This document shows positions 7,204-11,412 of a stretch of 11,412 nucleotides of DNA, piece by piece. Under the pieces are notes generated by a model. The model did not search any database, was not told the DNA's origin, and saw only the letters and a program-made list of their open reading frames with translations. The stretch is from an uncultured Collinsella sp. (GTDB lineage Bacteria > Actinomycetota > Coriobacteriia > Coriobacteriales > Coriobacteriaceae), in the NCBI GenBank assembly GCA_900548495.1, contig URKT01000067.1, forward strand, positions 1 through 11,412. Direction: 5' to 3'. The number at the start of each line of letters is the position of its first letter. Position 1 is the stretch's first letter. Made by a program: the position numbers and the translations under genes.

Positions 7204-7290
7204 TTTCCATCGGAAAATGTGCGAGACAGCCACGTTTTTCCATCGGAAAATGTGGGAGACAGCCACGTTTTTCCATTGGAAAATGTGGGA
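7204..7290. repeat. 33-bp tandem repeat, 2.6 copies, each with a palindrome
   Basis: Copies start at 7204, 7237 and 7270; the third breaks off at about 7290. Each begins with a palindrome TTTCCATCGGAAA, which in the third copy is TTTTCCATTGGAAAA and perfectly symmetric. The flanks CCACG and TGTGG extend the symmetry. The copies differ by only a few bases (GCG/GGG at one place). They lie just upstream of the ATPase start. A period of 33 bp is about three helical turns, so the palindromes face the same side of the DNA. The unit also equals 11 codons, so the open frames across it are repetitive but I do not think it is coding. Confidence 0.85.
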
Positions 7291-7298
7291 ACACAAAC

Positions 7299-7371
7299 CT
7301 AAGTTGCGGTGGAATAGTTCCTAAATGGGCTGGTAAACTGCCAAAACAGGAACTATTCCACCGCAACTTAG
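7299..7371. repeat. Hairpin repeat element, copy 2 (perfect 24-bp inverted repeat)
   Basis: Arms 7299-7322 and 7348-7371 are exact reverse complements around a 25-base loop. The outer sequence AAGTTGCGGTGGAATAG is shared with copy 1 at 5744-5810, but the loops differ. Conservation of arms rather than loop is typical of a dispersed palindromic element. Confidence 0.88.
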
Positions 7372-7374
7372 AGC

Positions 7375-7455
7375 CCCACCGGCGTGTAAAAGAAACGAGC
7401 CCGCATCCCTTGGGGACACGGGCTCGAAAGCTCCATATGGTAGGGGCGGTGGGAC
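7375..7455. repeat. 81-bp direct repeat, copy A (tRNA-Leu 3' end plus terminator)
   Basis: This matches 7538-7618 with an offset of 163 bases and a handful of differences. Read on the minus strand it contains the last 18 bases of the tRNA-Leu (7438-7455, including CCA) followed by the tRNA terminator hairpin (7396-7403 with 7419-7426, then TTTCTTTTA). The rest of the tRNA is missing, so this copy is a remnant rather than a gene. Confidence 0.85.
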
Positions 7456-7537
7456 GTCCGCGCATTTGCTGCGCAAATACGCACCGGCTTCGGACGCTGC
7501 GCGTCCGCTTAACGCTCGCCCCCTCGCGGGTTCGAGT
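7456..7537. other. GC-rich hairpin filler with an inverted copy of the tRNA T-arm
   Basis: Between the two 81-bp repeats lies a run of short hairpins. One is GCGCATTTGC with GCAAATACGC (about 7460-7482), and another is GGACG/CGTCC (about 7492-7506). GGGTTCGAGTCCCACCG at 7528-7544 is an exact inverted copy of the tRNA-Leu T-arm and acceptor region (7610-7626). No plus-strand 5' half of a tRNA is present, so this is not a tRNA gene. Confidence 0.6.
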
Positions 7538-7618
7538 CCCACCGGCATCTAAAAGAAGCGAGCCCGCATCCCTGAGGAACACGGGCTCGAAAGCTCCATA
7601 TGGTAGGGGCGGTGGGAC
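7538..7618. repeat. 81-bp direct repeat, copy B (joined to the intact tRNA-Leu)
   Basis: This is the copy continuous with the complete tRNA gene. On the minus strand it holds the tRNA 3' end and its terminator. See copy A at 7375-7455. Confidence 0.85.
7549..7589 (-). terminator. Terminator of tRNA-Leu
   Basis: On the minus strand, CGAGCCCG (7589-7582) pairs with CGGGCTCG (7566-7559). The tail is CTTCTTTTA. It lies 11 bases past the tRNA CCA. Confidence 0.75.
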
Positions 7619-7685
7619 TCGAACCCACAATCCTTGCGGCGAGAGATTTTAAGTCTCCTGCGTATGCCAATTCCGCCACGCCCCC
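7601..7685 (-). tRNA. tRNA-Leu (anticodon UAA)
   Basis: Read on the minus strand, the 85-nt gene starts GGGGGCG and ends CGCCCCT-A-CCA, so the CCA is encoded. The acceptor stem pairs at all seven positions, one as G-U. The D-arm begins TGGCGGAATTGGCA, typical of tRNA-Leu. The anticodon loop CTTAAAA sits on a GGAGA/TCTCT stem and gives anticodon UAA. A long variable arm follows, as required for Leu, then T-stem GTGGG-TTCGAGT-CCCAC. It lies 31 bases after the 207-residue gene on the same strand. Confidence 0.96.
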
Positions 7686-7696
7686 GTGAGACTAGA

Positions 7697-7705
7697 AGTC
7701 TAGCA
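7697..7705 (-). promoter_or_regulatory. Candidate tRNA-Leu promoter
   Basis: On the minus strand TGCTAGACT is an extended -10 (TG-n-TAGACT), ending 11 bases before the tRNA 5' end. It lies in the palindrome CTAGAAGTCTAG (7692-7703). No good -35 is seen, so read-through from the upstream gene is also possible. Confidence 0.35.
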
Positions 7706-7716
7706 CAAGCCGTCCG

Positions 7717-8340
7717 TTACGCGTTGACGGCCATCGAGTGTTGGCCCGACTTCTCCAGGAACTCCTGGAACTTGGCTTCGTCGCCCTTGTTCTGGTACTG
7801 CAGGGCTAGCAGGTACTCCAAGCGGCAGCGCTTGACCGGGTCGTCGCCGACATCCTCGAGCATGCGCTCCAGCTCGGGAATGTCGTTGTGGCGCTTGAGG
7901 ATCATCGTGTCGTACATCAGCTGACACTCGTGCGCAACTGCCTCGGCCTGACCGCCCTCAAAGCCCTTGATCTCGTGCAGAAGCTCCTTGGACTTTTTGC
8001 GGTCCTCCTGGCCAACGTAGTAGTTAAAGGCTTTGATCACCAGGTCGACGCGCTGCATCTTGGGCAGATTGAGCCCCAGCAGCAAATCGAACATCTCATC
8101 GGCGCGCTTGTGGTCCTCGCGCAGCAGATAGGAGTTCAGGCGCAGGTAGTCGCGGTTGTAGCGCGGGTACAGCATGCTGGTGAGTTTGCCGTCGAGCAAA
8201 CGATCGAACTCGTCCCACTGCTTGGCAGCCATAAGCTGCTGCAGGCGCTTAAACGTGGTGCGTTTTTTGACGCTAAAGAACACCGACACGGCGATGCAGA
8301 TGATAACGACGGCGGTCCAGAGGGTGCGGGAATCGGGCAT
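7717..8340 (-). CDS. Membrane-anchored protein of unknown function, helical-repeat-like
   Basis: I do not recognise a named family. The 207-residue product has one N-terminal hydrophobic segment (about residues 8-23, LWTAVVIICIAVSVFF) followed at once by basic residues (KKRTTFKR), so the rest is probably cytoplasmic. The body is rich in short amphipathic helices with alternating leucines, tyrosines and charged residues (for example YNRDYLRLNSYLLREDHKRADEMF), which looks like a TPR-type scaffold. The start at 8340 has AAGGA about 8 bases upstream. It is transcribed towards the tRNA-Leu and divergently from the PTS IIB gene. A role as a protein-binding adaptor at the membrane is a guess only. 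Confidence 0.8.
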   Translation of the reverse strand: MPDSRTLWTAVVIICIAVSVFFSVKKRTTFKRLQQLMAAKQWDEFDRLLDGKLTSMLYPRYNRDYLRLNSYLLREDHKRADEMFDLLLGLNLPKMQRVDLVIKAFNYYVGQEDRKKSKELLHEIKGFEGGQAEAVAHECQLMYDTMILKRHNDIPELERMLEDVGDDPVKRCRLEYLLALQYQNKGDEAKFQEFLEKSGQHSMAVNA

Positions 8341-8374
8341 ATTAGGGTCCTTAGTCGCTCATAAAGCGAGCGGT

Positions 8375-8403
8375 ATGACAACACGTACTAGATGTATTAT
8401 ACG
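8375..8403 (+). promoter_or_regulatory. Divergent promoter region between the 207-aa gene and PTS IIB
   Basis: On the minus strand a perfect TATAAT (8402 to 8397) lies about 57 bases before the 207-residue gene, with only a weak -35. On the plus strand, ATGACA (8375-8380) and TATACG (8398-8403) with a 17-base spacer form a promoter-like pair for the IIB gene, about 100 bases upstream of its ATG. The two -10 boxes overlap, so only one side could be used at a time. A second plus-strand option is TACACT at 8464-8469. Confidence 0.35.
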
Positions 8404-8503
8404 CAGCGCGCAAGCAAACTGGCATAAAAGCTCATCGAGGCCGAGTGCCATCGCTCGCTGCGGTACACTTACCTAAAGTAAACCATGAAGGGAGACATTA
8501 CCT

Positions 8504-8791
8504 ATGAAGAAGATCGTTTTGGCTTGCGGTGCTGGCGCTGCTACTTCCACGCTCGTTGCCCAGAAGGTCGCTACTCTGCTCGACGCCAACGGTTATGCCG
8601 ACAAGTACGAGATCGTGCAGTGCGCCATCTCCGAGGCCAAGGATTACTGCGACGAGGGCGCTGACCTGCTGATCGCCACCACCGTTGCCCCCGAGGGCCT
8701 CACCTGCCCGTACGTGAGTGGCGTGCCCTTCATGACCGGCATGAACCGCGTTGCCGCCGAGAAGGCCGTTCTCGACGTCATGGCTCAGTAG
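8504..8791 (+). CDS. PTS sugar transporter subunit IIB, galactitol (Gat) type
   Basis: The 95-residue protein carries the IIB phosphocysteine in the family loop MKKIVLACGAGAATST, with Cys8 as the acceptor of phosphate from IIA and donor to the incoming sugar. Length is normal for a free-standing IIB of the lactose/galactitol class. AAGGGAG (8488-8494) lies 9 bases before the ATG. No IIA or IIC gene is nearby, so the substrate cannot be read from context. The next gene, a VOC protein, begins 11 bases after its stop, and the two share one terminator. Confidence 0.88.
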   Translation: MKKIVLACGAGAATSTLVAQKVATLLDANGYADKYEIVQCAISEAKDYCDEGADLLIATTVAPEGLTCPYVSGVPFMTGMNRVAAEKAVLDVMAQ

Positions 8792-8802
8792 GCGCTGACT
8801 GC

Positions 8803-9177
8803 ATGAGTGAGCAGAACGCCAACCCGGTAGAGCTCTTTGGTATGCGCGTTGCCCATGTGGGCATTAACGCCACCGACCCGGCAGACGCCCTGGAGATCGC
8901 GGAGCTGTTCTCGACGATGATGGGCCTGCCCGTCACCGAGACCCCGGTTTCGTACTTTAACGATTCGCTGGTCGAGATCATGAAGCAGAACGGTCGTGGC
9001 ACCAAGGGCCACATCGGCTTTGCCGTTAACGACATCGATGCAGCTGAGAAGTGGTTTGCCGAGCGCGGGCTCGAGGTCAACGAAGAGTCGCGCGCGCTGC
9101 TGCCCGACGGTGGTACCAAGCTCGTGTACTTTAAGCGCGAGTTCGCCGGTTTCGCCGTGCACCTGTGCCGCGAATAG
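8803..9177 (+). CDS. VOC-fold (glyoxalase-like) protein
   Basis: The 124-residue product is a single vicinal-oxygen-chelate module pair. It starts with VAHVGINATDPADALEIAELFS and ends with LVYFKREFAGFAVHLCRE, with KGHIGFAVNDIDAAEKWFAERGLEV between. The likely metal-ligand positions are H18, E58 (LVEIMKQ), H70 and the terminal HLC region. From memory it resembles the VOC-like C-terminal extension of some Firmicutes KDPG/KHG aldolases (the HVGIN, EIMK and GHI blocks); this is recalled, not searched. That would fit a sugar-acid catabolism link with the PTS gene. The ribosome site is weak, so the start at 8803 may depend on coupling to the IIB gene; an alternative ATG lies at 8842. Confidence 0.8.
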   Translation: MSEQNANPVELFGMRVAHVGINATDPADALEIAELFSTMMGLPVTETPVSYFNDSLVEIMKQNGRGTKGHIGFAVNDIDAAEKWFAERGLEVNEESRALLPDGGTKLVYFKREFAGFAVHLCRE

Positions 9178-9201
9178 CGCACAAGCTGCCATAGCTAGCA
9201 A

Positions 9202-9237
9202 AAAGGGATAGGGCCGCGTGGCCCTATCCCTTTATTT
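9202..9237. terminator. Bidirectional terminator between VOC gene and histidine kinase
   Basis: A perfect 14-bp stem (9202-9215 with 9220-9233) and GCGT loop has AAA on its left and TTTATTTA on its right. It can end both the plus-strand IIB-VOC transcript and the convergent two-component operon. Confidence 0.9.
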
Positions 9238-9252
9238 ATGCCGAGGGGCTTC

Positions 9253-10548
9253 CTACCGCGGCAGGCGAATCGTAAAGCGGCTGCCGACGCCCTCGACTGA
9301 GGTCACGCCAATGACACCGCCATGGCTATCGACGATCCACTTGGCAATGGCAAGCCCCAGGCCCGAGCCCTGCGCGCCGGCATTGCGTGCGTTGTCGGCG
9401 CGGTAGAACCGTTCAAACGCGTGAGCTGCGGATTCCTGGTTCATGCCGATGCCCTCGTCCTCAACGCTTATGTCGATTGTGCCCGCGCCCGCATCCGGCG
9501 TTATGCCAAATGTGACGGTCGTTCCCGCGTCCGAATACTTGGCGGCGTTTTGCACGATCACGCGTAGCGCCTGCTTCACGAGTGCCACGTCGACGGGCGC
9601 GTCGCAGCGCGGGTCGCTGGCAAGCGCAGCGTCAGAAGCCAGCCGATACGTGTGCTCGGTATCGATCATCTGCGATTCTTCGCATACCTCGCTGACCAGT
9701 GCAGCCAAGTTGGTATGCGCACGCCGCAGGACCGTGCGCCCGGCATCGCCGCGTGCCAAAAACAGCAGCTGCTCCACGAGCTCTTGCATGTGCTCGCTTT
9801 CGGCCTTGAGGGACGCGATGGATTCTGCCAGCACGTCCGGGTCGTCTTTGCCCCAGCGATCGAGCATGTTTACGTAACCCTGAATCACCGCGATGGGCGT
9901 GCGCAGCTCGTGGCTCGCATCGTTGACAAAGCGCATCTGCTGCAGCTTGGCCTCTTGCATCTGGCGCAGCAGGCGGTTGAGTGCGACCTCGATGCTTGCC
10001 AGGTCGGCGTCGCCGGTGGTGACGCTCGGCGAGTCGACGCTTGCGCGCTCGATGGCCTGCTCCAGTGTTTCCATTTTGCCGCCGGCGAGTTGCATGCGGC
10101 CGAGTTCGTCCACGCGCAGGGCCAGATCGTTGAGCGGCGCCATGGTGCGGCGCACGCGGCGGGCGCCGCCGAGCATGTTGAGCACGCTGATGACCTGCCA
10201 ACCCACAACGACAAGGTAGAGAGGCCATAGCGTGACGAGGTCCTGCGCGAGGGGGAAAGTCTTGGTGGTACGCGCAAGCTCGACGGTATAGGTGAGCGTT
10301 GTCAGGTCCCAGCCGCGCGCGGGCGTCAGCGTCATGCCGCGAACGGTGGCGCTGGGGATCCATCCTGCGGTAAACGCGCCGTTGGGCAGCGTCTGGTTGT
10401 ATCCATAGACAAGGATCGCCGCCACAATCACTACTAGCAGCAGGTCGAGCCAAACGTAGCTCATCAGGCGGCGCCACATATAGCTCCAGTTGATGGCGCG
10501 GGCGATGGAGGTGACGCGCTTGGCCTCGGCGTTACGCGCGGCAGACAT
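9253..10548 (-). CDS. Two-component sensor histidine kinase
   Basis: This 431-residue kinase is membrane bound with segments at about 31-49 and 104-124, enclosing an outside loop of some 55 residues that is the likely sensor. A HAMP-like linker (about 127-200) follows. The HisKA domain has FVNDASHELRTP with phospho-acceptor H213. The ATPase domain has the N box QNAAKYSD (N334), G1 DEGIGM (364-369), the F box ERFYRADNARN and G2 GSGLGLAI (394-401). No truncation is seen. The ATG at 10548 overlaps the regulator's stop by 17 bases, so translation is coupled. The open frame continues to 10929 but only as a shadow of the regulator. The signal sensed is unknown. Confidence 0.93.
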   Translation of the reverse strand: MSAARNAEAKRVTSIARAINWSYMWRRLMSYVWLDLLLVVIVAAILVYGYNQTLPNGAFTAGWIPSATVRGMTLTPARGWDLTTLTYTVELARTTKTFPLAQDLVTLWPLYLVVVGWQVISVLNMLGGARRVRRTMAPLNDLALRVDELGRMQLAGGKMETLEQAIERASVDSPSVTTGDADLASIEVALNRLLRQMQEAKLQQMRFVNDASHELRTPIAVIQGYVNMLDRWGKDDPDVLAESIASLKAESEHMQELVEQLLFLARGDAGRTVLRRAHTNLAALVSEVCEESQMIDTEHTYRLASDAALASDPRCDAPVDVALVKQALRVIVQNAAKYSDAGTTVTFGITPDAGAGTIDISVEDEGIGMNQESAAHAFERFYRADNARNAGAQGSGLGLAIAKWIVDSHGGVIGVTSVEGVGSRFTIRLPR

Positions 10549-11067
10549 AGCCCACCCCGCGCACGGTCTGGATGATGCGGACGCCGCCGGCGTCCTCGAT
10601 CTTGGCGCGTAGATGCGCGATGTGCACGTCGACGTTGTTGGTGTCACCCATGTATTCGTAGCCCAGCGCTTCGTGCGCGATGCGTTCGCGCGTGAGCACG
10701 GTCTCGGCATGCGCCATAAGCAGGGCGAGGACATCGAACTCGCGGGCCGTGAGCGCAATGGGCGAGCCGCCGACCGTGACTTCGCGGCGGTCGGGGTCGA
10801 GCGCAACCGAGCCCACGGCGAGCGTGGCGGGGGAGAGCGAGGCGGAAACCTGGGTCGAGTCACTGACCGGGGGTATCGCGGTGGCGCCGACACCCGTGCC
10901 GCCTGCCGCGCCCGTCCCGATGCCGCCAACGCCCGAAGCCGCCCGCACGGCCTCCGAGCGCTTCAACGCCACGCGGATCCGTGCGAACAGCTCCTCAATG
11001 GCAAACGGCTTGGTCAGGTAATCGTCGGCGCCGGCATCGAGCCCGGCCACCTTGTCCATCACGGCAT
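10532..11067 (-). CDS. OmpR-family response regulator, N-terminus lost at assembly chimera
   Basis: About 177 residues of the C-terminal part remain. They begin within the receiver domain at AVMDKVAGLDAGADDYLTKPFAIEEL, which includes the conserved Lys of TKPF. The phospho-Asp and first ~85 residues are missing because the authentic DNA ends at 11067. The winged-helix DNA-binding domain is complete, with LTAREFDVLALL, NNVDVHIAHLRAKIE and the end motif QTVRGVGYVCRA. The linker between domains is unusually long (about 40 residues) and rich in Gly, Ala, Thr and Val. The kinase gene overlaps its end. The open frame runs on to 11392 only by chance, through foreign DNA and adapter; those extra residues, including the tell-tale MYKRQ, are not part of the protein. 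Confidence 0.92.
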
Positions 11068-11076
11068 CTGTCTCTT
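11068..11076. other. 9-nt Tn5 mosaic-end remnant at the chimera junction
   Basis: CTGTCTCTT equals the first nine bases of the Nextera mosaic end CTGTCTCTTATACACATCT, in the same orientation as the full copy at 11378. It falls exactly where response-regulator similarity stops. An untrimmed adapter tail on one read probably allowed a false overlap. Confidence 0.75.
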
Positions 11077-11377
11077 CTGAGGAATATATTTTAACCGGAC
11101 CATATTCATGCACAATTTCTGTTATCTTATCCTCTTCTACCGGAATGCTTCGAATTTTTTCCATATTTTCAATAATAATCTCGCATCCTCTTCCCCAGTT
11201 TTGTCTGCAGTCACAGGCTGCATGAAGGATATCTTCTTCCTTTTGTTCCAGTTCTGTCACATGCATTGGGATTTTGCAGATATGCGAGTGTTTTTCTGTT
11301 ATGATTTCACTGGATAATCTCAAGATTCCGCATACTCTGGTATTCCTGCTGGAATTACCGAGATGGATTACATATTC
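11077..11377. other. Foreign low-GC fragment joined by misassembly
   Basis: The base composition drops abruptly to roughly 40% GC by eye, against more than 60% before. The minus strand is open throughout, giving about 100 residues (for example ILRLSSEIITEKHSHICKIP and HAACDCRQNWGRGCEIIIEN), so it may be an internal part of a gene from another organism. The style of codon use suggests a gut Firmicute. I do not recognise the protein. Confidence 0.75.
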
Positions 11378-11410
11378 CTGTCTCTTATACACATCTGACG
11401 CTGCCGACGA
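11378..11410. other. Nextera (Tn5) read-1 adapter sequence
   Basis: The mosaic end CTGTCTCTTATACACATCT is followed by GACGCTGCCGACGA, the exact reverse complement of the Nextera read-1 adapter. The last two bases (11411-11412) would be the start of the index. This is library sequence, not genome. Confidence 0.97.
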
Positions 11411-11412
11411 CG

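Noticed and set aside
7204..7290. A CRISPR array
   Set aside because: The 33-bp units are directly adjacent with no spacers between them, and no cas genes are present.
7456..7549. A plus-strand tRNA ending in GGCATC
   Set aside because: Only a T-arm-like 3' piece is present; no matching 5' acceptor, D-arm or anticodon arm can be found, and the T-stem has a mismatch.
7142..7630. A 162-residue minus-strand open frame and its plus-strand counterpart across the repeats
   Set aside because: The frame runs through the 33-bp repeats, the hairpin element, both 81-bp repeats and part of the tRNA. The apparent peptide repeat is only the DNA repeat read in phase (33 = 3 x 11).
10532..11392. A full-length response regulator of 286 residues with a new N-terminal domain
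   Set aside because: The N-terminal part is adapter (MYKRQ) plus low-GC foreign DNA; the receiver domain starts abruptly in its middle.

Overview
The window looks like a piece of a high-GC Coriobacteriia genome, most likely Collinsella or a close relative. This is inferred from codon use, from the actinobacterial gene order mazG-eno-divIC-ppx, and from short repeat types I associate with that group. It is clearly a draft or metagenomic contig end: the last ~345 bases are not the same genome and finish in a Nextera (Tn5) sequencing adapter.

Left part (1-2340). A gene-free stretch with a perfect 21-bp inverted repeat precedes a plus-strand cluster. The cluster is a stand-alone LarC C-terminal domain gene, a YfcE-type metallophosphodiesterase and MazG, a nucleotide pyrophosphohydrolase; it closes with a strong terminator. 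Next (2340-5740) come eno with its own leader and terminator, a DivIC/FtsB-type division protein with an unusually long disordered head, and a Ppx/GppA phosphatase. These are housekeeping functions: glycolysis, nucleotide sanitation, septum formation, and polyphosphate/ppGpp metabolism.

Middle (5741-7685) is the accessory-looking stretch. An AT-richer AAA+DUF4143 ATPase gene on the minus strand is bracketed by two copies of the same hairpin repeat. Its promoter side carries three 33-bp phased palindromic repeats. Beyond that is a minus-strand tRNA-Leu(UAA) whose 3' end and terminator are duplicated as an 81-bp direct repeat, with a further inverted copy of its T-arm. This looks like a site of repeated small insertions and duplications.

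Right part (7686-11067). A minus-strand gene for a membrane-anchored protein of unknown function diverges from a small operon of a lone PTS IIB (galactitol type) and a VOC-fold protein. A symmetric bidirectional terminator separates that operon from a minus-strand OmpR-type response regulator and histidine kinase pair. The regulator is cut by an assembly chimera at 11067/11068. The junction holds a 9-nt remnant of the Tn5 mosaic end, followed by ~300 bases of low-GC foreign DNA and then the full adapter.

No CRISPR array, phage or transposase gene was seen. The candidates for something undescribed are the repeat-flanked ATPase with its phased palindromes, the mosaic around the tRNA, and the orphan LarC2; none is shown to be a new system by sequence alone.
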